Shown piece after piece: positions 44,012-53,549 of a stretch of DNA of 64,000 nt. Positions within the stretch are counted from its first letter, which is position 1. Every line of letters begins with the position of its first letter. The stretch comes from Thermococcus thioreducens (GTDB taxonomy: Archaea; Methanobacteriota_B; Thermococci; Thermococcales; Thermococcaceae), in the NCBI RefSeq assembly GCF_002214545.1, contig NZ_CP015105.1, forward strand, positions 868,001 through 932,000, written 5' to 3'. Position numbers and translations under genes: made by a program. Under the pieces are notes generated by a model. The model was not told where the DNA came from, did no database searches, and saw only the letters and a list, made by a program, of their open reading frames with translations.

Positions 44012-45172
44012 TCACGGAGCGTTATTAATAAGGTTCTCCACGTTATCCAGCCGTACGCTGAAGCCGAATGAACGGAAGTAGAACGCGCTCTTTCCGCTGT
44101 TGGTCGCTATCCCCCTGTACCATCCCTTGATCGGGGACACCACAAAACAGGCATCCGGAATTATTCTGCCATTGTACCTCTCTATGATGTCCGTATAACC
44201 AAGCGAGTCCGCCAGAGCTTTAACAGCCCTGCTGGCTGTTACAAACATGGGGATTCTAAGAGGTCTCCCCCGCATTTTGAGGAGTTCTGCGATTTCTTTA
44301 ATCTCCGCTAGGGATGCGTGGGGACAGCCTATGAGTATCATGTCAATTTCGCTCCATTCGTCTGAGAACTGCTCTCTGACGGCTTGGATGTCAGAGTCCT
44401 CAACCGTTATCGTCTCGATTTTGTCTACGATGGCATTGCGGTATTCGGGAGTTTCCCCCTCAACATGGTAGAGGGCTATGCTTCCGCTGGCGGCCATCGC
44501 AGCGCCGAGCTCTTTGAGAAAATCCGGATTTTTCGGATTCAACCCAACAAAGTAGGGGACATCGTTTCCCAGAGCCTTTCCGAGGTGATAGCCAAGGGCG
44601 GAGTAGTCAACGAATGTCTCGACTTTGGCCTCAACGCTGATCCTGATTGTTGCCTTCCTGTTTTCTTCCAGGTGGAGGCCGTAGTTGGGGGTCTTGCCAA
44701 CTATTGCCGCGGCCAGGCTTGAGGGCCCCCCTTCTCTGTTTGTCCTTGCCCCCAGGATGGAGTTTGCAAAGCTGACGGCTGAGCTTTCACTCCATGCCAG
44801 ATGGTCGCCGAACTTTGGGAGATTCGCTCCGTAGTAAGGTGTGCAGGTTGAGGTTATCTCAATTCCCATCCTGCGGTAGAGCTCAAGAACCTCAATCTGC
44901 TTCTCCATAAAGTCCTCGTCACCTATCCCTGCTGGATTCAGGGTTGTATAGACGCTGACCTTTGCACCTGCATCCACAAAATCACGGAGGAATTCAACAC
45001 CCGCTTTCCCTATGTTCTTGTACGAAACACCTGCTATCTGGGCGCTTTTGATCGGAATGAGCCTGTCGGCACCGTATATCTCGCCGAGGGCGACAAGTAT
45101 CTCCATCGCCTTTTGAAGCGCATACCCGTATTCCCCAGTGAGTATGAGCTCCTCTTCCTTTGTCAGGTACAT
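44012..45172 (-). CDS. Phosphomevalonate dehydratase large subunit (aconitase X catalytic)
   Basis: 386 residues of the DUF521 / aconitase X catalytic family. It opens with LTGEYGYALQKAMEILVALG. Cluster-ligand candidates are in TSTCTPYYGANLP and LIGCPHASLAEI, and near the C-terminus in IPDACFVVSP. It binds an Fe-S cluster and works with the small subunit. The product feeds archaeal membrane lipid synthesis. The pair is a two-gene operon. Confidence 0.88.
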   Translation of the reverse strand: MYLTKEEELILTGEYGYALQKAMEILVALGEIYGADRLIPIKSAQIAGVSYKNIGKAGVEFLRDFVDAGAKVSVYTTLNPAGIGDEDFMEKQIEVLELYRRMGIEITSTCTPYYGANLPKFGDHLAWSESSAVSFANSILGARTNREGGPSSLAAAIVGKTPNYGLHLEENRKATIRISVEAKVETFVDYSALGYHLGKALGNDVPYFVGLNPKNPDFLKELGAAMAASGSIALYHVEGETPEYRNAIVDKIETITVEDSDIQAVREQFSDEWSEIDMILIGCPHASLAEIKEIAELLKMRGRPLRIPMFVTASRAVKALADSLGYTDIIERYNGRIIPDACFVVSPIKGWYRGIATNSGKSAFYFRSFGFSVRLDNVENLINNAP

Positions 45173-45310
45173 CTAACCACCACTATCTAAGGGACTTCTC
45201 TGCTTATAAGCCCTTGCTTCTATCGGCTAAAGTCAGGGTTCATGGGGTTTTATAACGGAAATTTTATAACCTTTTATGATAATAATTAATGCCCAATGGG
45301 GGTGTTGCCT

Positions 45311-45760
45311 ATGGGAAGCCGGAGTAAGAAGGCAGCCTTGCTACTGTTTTTGGTGTTCAGTAGCATAACTGCAGGGCAGGTGGCGGCAGATTTCTGGGGA
45401 GGCACGTACGACGTGGTTCTGTCGGACACGGGAGCATCCTTCTACGATACTGATATTGTTGGACTGTGGCCCAACTACTATGCCTTTGTGATGAGGGGGG
45501 AAGTGGAGTCTTACTCTACGTCTTGGTATGAAGGTGAGGGACATTCCAGTATCGCGGTGATAGTGCTTGGAGTCTATTTCTTGGACTACTCCTCAGTGAA
45601 ACTCACAAATACCCAGGGCTTTTCTCTGTCAAGGACATATACTCAAGCGAGCTTTACGGGGAGCTTCTATTATCCATTCCTTGATGACTATGACGGCGGA
45701 CCCCGCTCCACAATGACTATGCGGTGGCACTACAAACTCGTTGGTGCAGGAACGTTTTAA
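45311..45760 (+). CDS. Secreted unknown protein
   Basis: 149 residues starting at the ATG at 45311, 6 bases after GGGGGTG. The signal peptide is KKAALLLFLVFSSITAGQVAA. The mature part is rich in Tyr, Ser, Asp and Trp with beta-strand character (FWGGTYDVVLSDTGASFYDT). I do not recognise it. The TATA-rich leader (TTTTATAACC near 45262) gives it a strong promoter. The 45774 gene follows by 13 bases and is likely co-transcribed. Confidence 0.6.
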   Translation: MGSRSKKAALLLFLVFSSITAGQVAADFWGGTYDVVLSDTGASFYDTDIVGLWPNYYAFVMRGEVESYSTSWYEGEGHSSIAVIVLGVYFLDYSSVKLTNTQGFSLSRTYTQASFTGSFYYPFLDDYDGGPRSTMTMRWHYKLVGAGTF

Positions 45761-45773
45761 GGGGGTGATGTGA

Positions 45774-46484
45774 GTGAGGAGGTATCTCTTTCCGGTTGTT
45801 GTAGTTCTCATCGTCCTTGGGGGTATTCTGAGCACTGCCTACGCCCTCTCCCAGCCACCCTCTCAGAGAACCTTGGCACTAGCTCTGGAAAACACGAAGA
45901 GGTACCAGTTTTCCCGTAGCGTTGAATTCAAGCAGTACAGGGTTTATATAGTCCACAACGGAAACTCGAAGAACATCCGGCGGGAGTTCTTATACAAGGG
46001 CAGGACTGTGACAAAAGGTACCGTGGATCTCACCAAAGGTGTCGTCACTGAATACGATGAGCTTTACATAAACGGTTCACTTGTGATGAAAGGTGAGGTT
46101 GTTTTTGACCTCAATACAGGAAAGATTTCCGGAACTGTAACCCTCGCCAACGGAACTAAGATGGACATACTTCAGTTCTGGGAGAGGTACTACGGAATCA
46201 ATCCGGAGCAGGCTATGGCGATGATGAGGGCGAACCTGCCCACCCTGCTGCTACGCGATGTTGCCCTTGGATCCAAGAACTTCCAGGCCCTTAAGGATTC
46301 CGTTTCACTGACAGACAGGATACTTATGGGGCTTGGACTCAAGGAAAAGCTCTTTGAATATCGCTTTACTGCCAGAAACGGAGCGGAATGGAGAGTGTTT
46401 GTAAACAGTAATGGAATCCCCGTCAGATTTGAATACGACAGTGAAGACGCCAAAGTAGTGGTGGACGTAACACCGCTCGACTGA
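45774..46484 (+). CDS. Membrane-anchored or secreted unknown protein
   Basis: 236 residues from a GTG with GGGGGTGAT upstream. The N-terminal hydrophobic segment (LFPVVVVLIVLGGILSTAYA) is a signal or anchor. The exported domain is strand-rich with repeated motifs of the form GTVDLTKG, GEVVFDLNTGKISGTVTLAN, resembling a lipoprotein-carrier-like (LolA/DUF4412-type) beta sheet, but this is only a resemblance. It probably works with the secreted protein before it. Confidence 0.58.
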   Translation: MRRYLFPVVVVLIVLGGILSTAYALSQPPSQRTLALALENTKRYQFSRSVEFKQYRVYIVHNGNSKNIRREFLYKGRTVTKGTVDLTKGVVTEYDELYINGSLVMKGEVVFDLNTGKISGTVTLANGTKMDILQFWERYYGINPEQAMAMMRANLPTLLLRDVALGSKNFQALKDSVSLTDRILMGLGLKEKLFEYRFTARNGAEWRVFVNSNGIPVRFEYDSEDAKVVVDVTPLD

Positions 46485-46584
46485 CGCTCTCCCCTCTTTC
46501 TCCCTATTTTTGGCGGTTTGGCATAACTTCGTCCCGCCACAAAATTTATAAACCCTCCCCGGTTCACTAACTAACGGGTCGAGC

Positions 46585-46662
46585 AGCGGGGTGGGGCAGC
46601 TAGGAGTGCCCGCCGGGCTCATAACCCGGAGGTCGGAGGTTCAAATCCTCCCCCCGCTACCA
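46585..46662 (+). tRNA. Initiator tRNA-Met (CAT)
   Basis: A full cloverleaf is readable: acceptor AGCGGGG with CCCCGCT, D stem GGGC/GCCC, anticodon arm CCGGG-CTCATAA-CCCGG with anticodon CAT, T arm GGAGG-TTCAAAT-CCTCC, then discriminator A and encoded CCA. The A1-U72 pair and the three G-C pairs at the base of the anticodon stem mark it as the initiator. A TATA-like AAAATTTATAAACC is about 35 bases upstream. No intron. Confidence 0.97.
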
Positions 46663-46779
46663 GGTTCATTTTTGTGCGTTGGGGTTCATTGTTGGTGACT
46701 GATACATGCCTTTTGACACTCCCGCGCGTGCGGAGGAGCAAGGTTTTTATATTCTCTGTATTTACTGTGATTGATGGTT

Positions 46780-47695
46780 ATGAGAAGACTTAAGGACCTC
46801 GATGTCAATGAACTTCAGGAGGTAATAGATAAGGTGAGGGCGTTTCGTTCTCAGGGGCACAGTTATGGAAAAATTGTTGAGGTGATGTCGGATGAATACA
46901 ATGTTCAAATATCAAAGGCGACAGTTATTCGCTGGTGTAAAGGGACACACAGCCCCTTTAACAGAATTAAGCATGTTTCAACAGAACCCTCCCCAGAGCT
47001 TTCCTATGTAATCGGGGTTTTACATGGGTGATGGTAGTATCCACAAGAAAAGCAATGGACGCTACCTTATCAAACTTAAAGTTGTTGATAAAGAGTTTGC
47101 GGAGGCGTTTGCCAGCTCCCTTGAAAGTCTCGGGATCAAAGCCACTCTGGGTTTTGAAAGGGATTCAACGCGCGTGGACAGGTTTTATGTTGAAGGGAGC
47201 AACAAGACATTATTTCAACTCTTGAGTAGTTCAAAAGAGAATTTGTTTTTCTTGGCCGAAAAATATCCGAGGGAATTCCTCAGGGGATTTTTGATAGTGA
47301 AGGGTTCCCAACGATATACGCAGGAAAATCCTTTGAGGTTAAAGTTGGTGTGGTGAACTCAGATGTGGGCACTTTGAAATTTACTAAAAAACTCCTCCAA
47401 CAATTAGGGATGAGTTCAAAGATTAGAAGGCTATACTCGAGGGGTTACAAACTTACAATTCGGGGGAGAGAATACACCTCGAACGTTGATATGTTTATCC
47501 TGCGGATTTCCCGATTTAGAGACGTTCTCCTTTTTTCCGAGAAGGTTGGATTTACCGCATTCAGGAAATCAGAAAAACTCCAAAGAGCCATCGAACTAAA
47601 AACGAACTATCCATCCTCAGAGGCCATTAATTTGTGGCTACAAGAATACACAAAGGTTGGAAGGACTACGTTAAACGAGGCAAACCTTTTTAAAC
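46780..47695 (+). pseudogene. LAGLIDADG homing endonuclease, broken by two frameshifts
   Basis: Three successive frames make one protein. Frame one (to 47031) has an HTH (SYGKIVEVMSDEYNVQISKA, TVIRWCKGTHSPF) and ends in ELSYVIGVLHG. Frame two (from about 47024) resumes with MGDGSIHKK. One extra base at about 47019-47024 thus splits the first LAGLIDADG motif (expected YVIGVLMGDGSI). Frame two continues to REFLRGF, then one base is missing in the T run at 47288-47293. Frame three resumes as FDSEGFPTIYAGKSFEVKVG, splitting the second motif. The third frame stays open into the S15 gene, so the 3' end is set at the S15 promoter. It is a freestanding endonuclease remnant, or sequencing errors. Confidence 0.75.
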
Positions 47696-47761
47696 CTCCC
47701 CTCAATTTCCAACGCGAAGGGGCGGCTGGCGGGAGCTGGCCGTCACCGGGAGGTGTATGGT

Positions 47762-48217
47762 ATGGCAAGGATACACGCGAGAAAGAGGGGTAAGTCTGGT
47801 TCTAAGAGGCCACCGAGGACCGCTCCACCGACCTGGGTCGAGTACACGGCGGAGGAGGTCGAGGGGCTCGTTATCAAGCTCAGGAAGGAAGGCTACAGCG
47901 CTGCCATGATAGGGACGATCCTCAGGGACCAGTACGGCATTCCGAGCGTCAAGCTCATCACCGGCAAGAAGATAACCAAGATCCTTGAGGAGAACGGCCT
48001 CGCCCCGGAGATCCCGGAGGACCTCATGGCCCTCATCAGGAAGGCCGTCAAGCTCAGGAAGCACCTTGAGATGCACCCGAAGGACAAGCACTCCAGGAGA
48101 GGTCTCCAGCTCACCGAGAGCAAGATCAGGAGGCTCGTCAAGTACTACAGGAGAACCGGCAAGCTGCCCGCCAAGTGGCGCTACGATCCGGAGCAGGCCA
48201 AGCTCTTGGTCCGCTGA
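47762..48217 (+). CDS. rps15: 30S ribosomal protein S15
   Basis: A 151-residue archaeal/eukaryal-type S15 (uS15) with the N-terminal extension [20 protein letters not shown] and the conserved [20 protein letters not shown]. The ATG at 47762 is preferred, with GGGAGGTG upstream, over one at 47753. TATA CTTTTTAAAC is at 47686-47695. It leads a cluster with GAN, Pcc1 and S3Ae, an arrangement I recall from other Thermococcales. Confidence 0.96.
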   Translation: MARIHARKRGKSGSKRPPRTAPPTWVEYTAEEVEGLVIKLRKEGYSAAMIGTILRDQYGIPSVKLITGKKITKILEENGLAPEIPEDLMALIRKAVKLRKHLEMHPKDKHSRRGLQLTESKIRRLVKYYRRTGKLPAKWRYDPEQAKLLVR

Positions 48218-48245
48218 TTCCCTTTCCTTCTTATAAGGTGGTAAA

Positions 48246-49673
48246 ATGGACAGGGGCGCTTTCTTGGAGAAGGCCCGCGAGGGAGCAGAGCTAATCGGGA
48301 TGCACATCGAGCTAGGGCACACTATCAGGATAGTCTCCCATCGAGACGCCGATGGTATAACCGCCGGGGCGGTTCTTGCCAAGGCCGTTGCCAGGGAAGG
48401 GGGGAGTTTCCAGCTCAGCATAGTCAAACAGCTCAGCGAGGAGCTCATAAAGGAGCTTGCTGCAGAGAAGCACAGAATATACGTCTTTACCGACCTTGGA
48501 AGCGGTTCCATGGAGCTGATAGAGCGGTATCTCGACTTCGCCACGGTTGTCGTCGCAGACCACCACCCCCCTGAGAAGGAGGAGTTTTCCACGGACTCTC
48601 ACGTGCTGGTAAACCCCGTTCCCTTTGGCGCCAACAGTGTTCGAGACCTCAGCGGTTCTGGCGTCGCCTACTTCGTGGCCAGGGAGATGAACGAGAGGAA
48701 CATGGACATGGCCTATATCGCCCTCGTCGGTGCCGTCGGAGATATGCAGGAAATAGACGGAACCTTCCACGGTCTTAACCTCGATATCATTGAGTACGGC
48801 AGGAAGCTGGATATCCTGGAAATCAGAAAGGAGCTCCGCCTCTTCGGAAGGGAGAGCAGGCCGCTCTATCAGATGCTGGCTTACGCCACCCACCCGGAGA
48901 TCCCAGAGATAACCGGCGACGAAAGGAGGGCCATAGAATGGCTCCGGGCTAAGGGCTTCGACCCTGACATGAAGTACTGGCAGTTGAGGGAAGAGGAAAA
49001 GAGGAAACTCCACGACGCTCTTGTGATTCACCTCATCAAGCACGGTGCCCCCAAAGAGGCCATAGACAGGCTCATAGGGGATGTTGTTATAAGCCCCCTC
49101 TATCCCGAGGGCGATCCACGGCACGAGGCCAGGGAGTTCGCGACGCTCCTCAACGCCACCGGTCGCTTAAACGCCGGAACCCTGGGCGTTGCCATATGCC
49201 TCGGCGACGAGGATGCTTACCGAAAGGCAAGAAAGATGCTGGAGGACTACAAGCGGGAGCAAATCGAGGCAAGAAAGTTCCTCATCCAGAACTGGAGCAT
49301 GGCCGACGAGGGAGAGCATGCGTACGTCTTCTACGCCGGCAGGAACATAAGGGACACGCTCGTGGGCATAGCGGCCAACATAGCGATAAACGCCGGCCTC
49401 GCCGACCCGGAGAAGCCCGTCGTTGTGCTGGCCGATAGCGACGAGGATCCAGACCTCGTAAAGGGCTCCGCCAGAACCACAGAGAAGGCATTGGCCAAGG
49501 GCTACCACCTGGGAGAGGCGCTCAGAGAAGTTGCAGAGAAGCTCGGCGGTGAAGGGGGCGGCCACGCTATCGCAGCGGGAATCCGCTTCCCTAAGGACAG
49601 GATAGACGAGTTCATACGGCTGTTCAACGAGGCGCTTGGAAGGCAGGTGGGGGGAAAGAGCGGTGAAGATTGA
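48246..49673 (+). CDS. DHH-family ssDNA exonuclease, GAN/RecJ-like
   Basis: A 475-residue DHH phosphoesterase. Motif I is [12 protein letters not shown] near residue 35, motif [16 protein letters not shown] near 100, and the DHHA1-type [16 protein letters not shown] block is near 440. In Thermococcus kodakarensis the homologous GINS-associated nuclease binds the GINS complex at the replication fork and is Cdc45-like, so the same role is likely. It overlaps pcc1 by 11 bases. Confidence 0.88.
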   Translation: MDRGAFLEKAREGAELIGMHIELGHTIRIVSHRDADGITAGAVLAKAVAREGGSFQLSIVKQLSEELIKELAAEKHRIYVFTDLGSGSMELIERYLDFATVVVADHHPPEKEEFSTDSHVLVNPVPFGANSVRDLSGSGVAYFVAREMNERNMDMAYIALVGAVGDMQEIDGTFHGLNLDIIEYGRKLDILEIRKELRLFGRESRPLYQMLAYATHPEIPEITGDERRAIEWLRAKGFDPDMKYWQLREEEKRKLHDALVIHLIKHGAPKEAIDRLIGDVVISPLYPEGDPRHEAREFATLLNATGRLNAGTLGVAICLGDEDAYRKARKMLEDYKREQIEARKFLIQNWSMADEGEHAYVFYAGRNIRDTLVGIAANIAINAGLADPEKPVVVLADSDEDPDLVKGSARTTEKALAKGYHLGEALREVAEKLGGEGGGHAIAAGIRFPKDRIDEFIRLFNEALGRQVGGKSGED

Positions 49674-49923
49674 GGCCAGGGCGGAGATAGTCTGGCACTA
49701 CGGCGATCCTGGAAGGGCGGGGGCCATAGCCGAGGCACTGGAAGTGGACAACGTGGGCCTTCCTGAAAGCCTAAAGAAAAGTTTAAATGTGCTAACCCGA
49801 TGGGAAAATGGGGACGTCATAACAAAGGTTAAATACTCGGGTGAGATTGAGACACTCATCAAAGCGCTGGACGATTTGGTGTTTTCAATCAAAATCGCCG
49901 AAGATGTTACCGAAAAGGTGTGA
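49663..49923 (+). CDS. pcc1: KEOPS complex subunit Pcc1
   Basis: 86 residues from a GTG at 49663. It fits Pcc1 in size and pattern ([28 protein letters not shown], then [20 protein letters not shown]). Pcc1 dimerises and supports KEOPS in making t6A in tRNA. Starts further upstream (49636) would lie deep in the nuclease gene. Confidence 0.85.
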   Translation: MKIEARAEIVWHYGDPGRAGAIAEALEVDNVGLPESLKKSLNVLTRWENGDVITKVKYSGEIETLIKALDDLVFSIKIAEDVTEKV

Positions 49924-49938
49924 ACTGGAGGTGTTGAG

Positions 49939-50541
49939 ATGGCAAAGGGTAACCCTAGGAAGAGGGCTGCTGCTACCAAGGATAAGTGGAAGATGAAAGA
50001 GTGGTACATAGTTTACGCTCCGGACTTCTTCGGAAGCAAGGAGATCGGCCTCACTCCTGCCGACGAGCCGGAGAAGGTCATCGGTCGCGTTATAGAGACC
50101 ACCCTCAAGGATCTCACCGGTGACTTCACCAAGGGCCAGGTCAAGCTCTACTTCCAGATCTACGACGTCAAGGGCCAGAACGCCTACACCAAGTTCAAGG
50201 GCCACACCCTCGCTAGGAGCTACATAAGAAGCCTCGTCAGGAGGAGAACCACCAGGGTTGACGGCATATTCAACATCACCACCAAGGACGGCTACAAGCT
50301 CCGCGTCATGGGCATGGTCATCGCCTACAGGCGCATCCAGACCAGCCAGGAGAGGGCCATCAGAAAGATTATCCAGGACATCATCTACAAGAAGGCCGAA
50401 GAACTCAACTACAAGGACTTCATCCTTGAGGCCGTCAGCGGCAAGATGGCTGCTGAAATAGCCAAGGAAGCCAGGAAGATATACCCGATCAAGAGGGCCG
50501 AGATCAGGAAGATCAAGGTTCTCGCCGAGCCGGAGGCCTGA
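49939..50541 (+). CDS. rps3ae: 30S ribosomal protein S3Ae (eS1)
   Basis: A 200-residue eS1 protein with the conserved [40 protein letters not shown] and [32 protein letters not shown] precedes the start. It follows pcc1 by 15 bases. Codon use is that of a highly expressed gene. Confidence 0.96.
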   Translation: MAKGNPRKRAAATKDKWKMKEWYIVYAPDFFGSKEIGLTPADEPEKVIGRVIETTLKDLTGDFTKGQVKLYFQIYDVKGQNAYTKFKGHTLARSYIRSLVRRRTTRVDGIFNITTKDGYKLRVMGMVIAYRRIQTSQERAIRKIIQDIIYKKAEELNYKDFILEAVSGKMAAEIAKEARKIYPIKRAEIRKIKVLAEPEA

Positions 50542-50641
50542 AGGCCTCTCAATTCTCTATTCTCTGCGTGTCACTAGTCTGAACTTGGCCTTCTCGGCAG
50601 GCTTTTAAACCTCCCGCCGATTCCCCACTGGAGGTGCCGTC

Positions 50642-51697
50642 ATGAAGTTCATAGTCAAAACCCAGCGGGGAATGGAGAGTGTCGCCGCCAACTACATCAG
50701 GGAGGCCATTTCAGACGCCAGCGTTTGGGCGTCTCCCATGGGATATTCTGGCCTCATCATTGTTGAAACAAGCGATGAAAACGCCGGGGAAAAGATACTC
50801 GAAATTCCCGAGGTCGAGCGCCTCATCCCCGTCATCGCTGAAGTTCCCGCCGAGCTTGAGGCGATCGTCACTACTGCCGAAAAAATTGCCCCCCTAATCA
50901 GCGAAAACGAGACCTTTGCCGTGAAGACGAAGAGGCGCGGAAAGCATGGGTTCACCAGTATGGACGTCAACCGTGAGCTGGGTGCTAGGATAAGGGAGCT
51001 TACGAACGCTGACGTGAACCTCAGCTGGCCGGACAGGGTCGTCCAGGTTGAGATAATAGGCGACAAAGCTTACATTTCAGTGGTTCCTGGGGAGGAGTTC
51101 AGAAAGTTCACGCCAGACAAGATAGACGCTAGAAAACTTTTCCGAAAGGTTACACTTGTCCAGATGCCCTACTGGGGCAATCACAAGGCCTGTCGCTCCT
51201 TCGGCGAAAAGATAGGCCGGGCTGCCCAGGCCTTTGAGGTGAAGGAACTGATAATCGCCCCCAAGGAGAAGATGGACGCCTTTGAGCTGGCCGAGTTCAT
51301 AAAAGGCGTTAAAATCGGCCAGGAGAGCAGGCACCAGATACAGCGCGAGGCTTATCCCTGGAAGGTTGAGAAGGTTCCGGTGAGCGTCTGGGATCTCTAT
51401 CAGGTTGTCCGTGATAAGAGGCGGGGCAAGAGACTGCTGATAATAACCGACCCCAAGGGGCCGACGCTCGCCGAGGTGAAGGATAGGCTCGCAAAGGATA
51501 TGTTCTATGCAAAGGAGGTCGTAATCTTCGTTGGCTCCCGTGAGGGCATCCCAAGGGGCCTCTTCCGCTTCGCGGACTACGTGGTTGACCTTGCACCGTA
51601 TATGACGTTTGCTACAGAGCACGGCATTCCGGCCGCGCTCGTTTCACTCTGGGAGGTTTACGAGGAGTACGCTCGGAAGCGGGAGAAAAAAACCTGA
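50642..51697 (+). CDS. THUMP-SPOUT RNA methyltransferase-like protein
   Basis: 351 residues. Residues 1-160 form a THUMP RNA-binding region (ISENETFAVKTKRRGKHGFT, then VNRELGARIRELTNADVNLS). The C-terminal half has a SPOUT-like fold with the knot loops VVIFVGSREGIPRGLFRFAD and YMTFATEHGIPAALVSLWEV. It is related to COG1818 proteins and is likely a tRNA or rRNA methyltransferase of undefined site. TATA GGCTTTTAAACC is at about 50599-50610 and GGAGGTG precedes the ATG. Confidence 0.8.
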   Translation: MKFIVKTQRGMESVAANYIREAISDASVWASPMGYSGLIIVETSDENAGEKILEIPEVERLIPVIAEVPAELEAIVTTAEKIAPLISENETFAVKTKRRGKHGFTSMDVNRELGARIRELTNADVNLSWPDRVVQVEIIGDKAYISVVPGEEFRKFTPDKIDARKLFRKVTLVQMPYWGNHKACRSFGEKIGRAAQAFEVKELIIAPKEKMDAFELAEFIKGVKIGQESRHQIQREAYPWKVEKVPVSVWDLYQVVRDKRRGKRLLIITDPKGPTLAEVKDRLAKDMFYAKEVVIFVGSREGIPRGLFRFADYVVDLAPYMTFATEHGIPAALVSLWEVYEEYARKREKKT

Positions 51698-51742
51698 GTT
51701 TTTCTTTAATTCTTCAATTCTGCAGTTGTGTTTTTATACAAA

Positions 51743-51803
51743 CGGCGTCAGACCCTAAGGTCCTCCTCACCCTTCGGGAATCCGCCGTAGTCATCATCCG
51801 CCG
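51743..51803 (-). ncRNA. C/D box guide sRNA 1
   Basis: The minus strand reads C box ATGATGA (51791-51797), a 13-base spacer guide, D' box CCGA, C' box GTGAGGA, a 12-base guide GGACCTTAGGGT and D box CTGA (51748-51751). The ends CGGCG and CGCCG can pair to close the k-turn stem. A TATA-like GTTTTAAAACC on the minus strand at about 51821-51831 is at the right distance. Archaeal C/D sRNAs guide 2'-O-methylation of rRNA or tRNA. By the fifth-base rule the D guide addresses the U in ACCCUAAGGUCC. The target RNA was not located. Confidence 0.82.
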
Positions 51804-51832
51804 AGAAAAGTTCTTTTTGGGGTTTTAAAACT

Positions 51833-52555
51833 TCATGCAATGAGGTAGAAGAGGACGGCGCCGATGAAGCCACCTAAGAGGCTCGCGAGGAAGTTAGTTG
51901 AGTTGTTGTTGGTTATTCCCTCGTTCTCAAGGGTTGCCCCTATAAGGCTGTCCAGGTTAACGCCGATGAAGCCACCAAGGGTAATGGCGAAGAGCATTGC
52001 TACCTTCTCCGACGTTAGTGGGAGGGCGAAGGGGGCTATTACAAATGCACCCACAACGGCAAAGACTTCCCCCGCCAATGAAACCGCCCCGTTTACTCCT
52101 GGCTTGACGGGTTTAAGGGTCGTGATAAGCTTGGGACTTTTTCCAAAGATTTTGCCAAGCTCACTGGCAAGGGTATCTCCGTTGGCCGTTGCTATGGCCG
52201 CAAAACTGGCCGCCCAGAAGACGTCCATCTGGGAGAAGTGCTCAAAGGCAAGAAAAATTACCGCCGCAAGGCCATTGCCGAGGACGTTTCCCCAGCTCCT
52301 TATTCCACCCCTGCCCTGAGCGGCACCCAGTTTGGCCTTTTCCCCGAATTTGTATTTGGTGGCCAGAACACCCAGAACCACAAAGGTCAGCAGAGCGGCA
52401 AAGGGATATACTCCTCCCAGTTCGATGACGGCCAATCCAAGGAGTGCCGCGGCAATGGCGCCTTTGGCGTCCAGAGCCTTGAACTTATACGAACCGATGC
52501 CGAGTCCTGCGACCACTACTATGTCCACTGCCACTCTCTCAAGCATCTCTGCCAC
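51833..52555 (-). CDS. DUF92 family membrane protein
   Basis: A 240-residue membrane protein with six or more helices. It matches the DUF92/TMEM19 group (KLGAAQGRGGIRSWGNVLGN, then NGDTLASELGKIFGKSPKLI and PGVNGAVSLAGEV). Plant VTE6 in this group phosphorylates phytyl phosphate, so an isoprenyl-phosphate kinase role in archaeal lipid metabolism is possible. The C-box sRNA 1 promoter overlaps its 3' end. Confidence 0.82.
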   Translation of the reverse strand: MAEMLERVAVDIVVVAGLGIGSYKFKALDAKGAIAAALLGLAVIELGGVYPFAALLTFVVLGVLATKYKFGEKAKLGAAQGRGGIRSWGNVLGNGLAAVIFLAFEHFSQMDVFWAASFAAIATANGDTLASELGKIFGKSPKLITTLKPVKPGVNGAVSLAGEVFAVVGAFVIAPFALPLTSEKVAMLFAITLGGFIGVNLDSLIGATLENEGITNNNSTNFLASLLGGFIGAVLFYLIA

Positions 52556-52623
52556 CTGGAAGAAGTGCAGATGGTAGCTTTATTATTCTTTCCCTCGTTG
52601 GTTGACGAAAGGAATAAAGGGGA

Positions 52624-53073
52624 TCAAAGAACCTCAAACTTGACGGTTTCTGTGACAAAAGTTATGTCGAGCTTGTCTATGCCGGGTATCTTCCGGGAGA
52701 CTTCGTTTATGATCCTCTCAAGCTCCTTCATGTCCTTGGGGCCAACGATGTGTATCACGAGGTTGTGTGAACCGAGGGCGCGCTCGACTATCTTGATGTT
52801 TTCGTCCTCAACGAGGGCAGGGATGATCTCGTCAATGCTGACCGAAGGCTTGATAGTGATCCCAAGTATCACATGGACGTATCCGAGGGCATCGTAGTTG
52901 GGTATCACGGTGTACTTCTTTATGACGCCGTTCCTCTCTAGGCGGTCCATCCTCCTGGATATCCTCTGCCGGGTGGTGCCGAGAATTTCAGCAAGCTCCT
53001 TGTAGGTAAGGCGGGCGTTCTTGGCGAGGAGCTTCAAAATCCTTATGTCAATCCCGTTTATTTTATCGGCCAT
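52624..53073 (-). CDS. Lrp/AsnC-family transcriptional regulator 2
   Basis: 149 residues. The HTH is at about 5-50 (NGIDIRILKLLAKNARLTYK, then GTTRQRISRRMDRLERNGV), followed by the RAM ligand domain (GYVHVILGITIKPSVSIDEI, then SHNLVIHIVGPKDMKELERI). The start follows GGGGGAGGTGG. No neighbour clearly identifies its regulon. It is only distantly similar to the Lrp protein at 12274-12735. Confidence 0.9.
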   Translation of the reverse strand: MADKINGIDIRILKLLAKNARLTYKELAEILGTTRQRISRRMDRLERNGVIKKYTVIPNYDALGYVHVILGITIKPSVSIDEIIPALVEDENIKIVERALGSHNLVIHIVGPKDMKELERIINEVSRKIPGIDKLDITFVTETVKFEVL

Positions 53074-53245
53074 GTCTCCACCTCCCCCGAATCATGGTGA
53101 AAGTTGATCGCCCCGATTATAAAAATGTTTCGATAAGTTGGAGGATTTCTAATCAATTAGTCATTCACCTTACCAGGCATCCCCGTTTAATCCAGCAGTA
53201 TGGTAGTTCTTTGTGTTACAACTGACATCATACTTGAATGGGTAT

Positions 53246-53545
53246 TCACCTACTGCTGGGCCATCTCTTCCTGTCACGTTCCCGGTATTTCTCAATGCTC
53301 TTTCCAAGCGCATCCAGGAGGTCTATTTTATAGTAGTTGGCTATGCAGGCAAGTGCGAACATAACGTCACCGAGCTCCTCTTCCAGCTTGCTCCACTTCC
53401 CCTCTCCTTTAATCCCTTCGGCCTTCAGGAGCTCGTCCGCAAGCTCCCCGACCTCCTCTACGAAGGCCGCAAGCATTTGAAAAGGCTCCCAGTAGCCGCC
53501 GAACTCGGTGATAAGCTCATCGACCCGTCTCTGGAGCTCGTTCAT
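53246..53545 (-). CDS. MazG-like nucleotide pyrophosphohydrolase
   Basis: A 99-residue single-domain MazG/all-alpha NTP pyrophosphatase. The metal-binding acidic residues are in FVEEVGELADELLKAEG and KLEEELGDVMFALACIANYY (EExxE ... ExxD). It probably hydrolyses non-canonical or excess NTPs. It begins 4 bases after the ArsR-like gene stops, so the two are co-transcribed. Confidence 0.88.
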   Translation of the reverse strand: MNELQRRVDELITEFGGYWEPFQMLAAFVEEVGELADELLKAEGIKGEGKWSKLEEELGDVMFALACIANYYKIDLLDALGKSIEKYRERDRKRWPSSR

Positions 53546-53549
53546 AACG

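Noticed and set aside
46585-47695. Integrated element using the initiator tRNA as attachment site
   Set aside because: No integrase and no repeated tRNA 3' end were found downstream. Only the endonuclease remnant follows.
53074-53245. Possible third C/D box sRNA (ATGATGT near 53228)
   Set aside because: The boxes are imperfect, no D box lies at 12-base spacing, and there is no closing stem.
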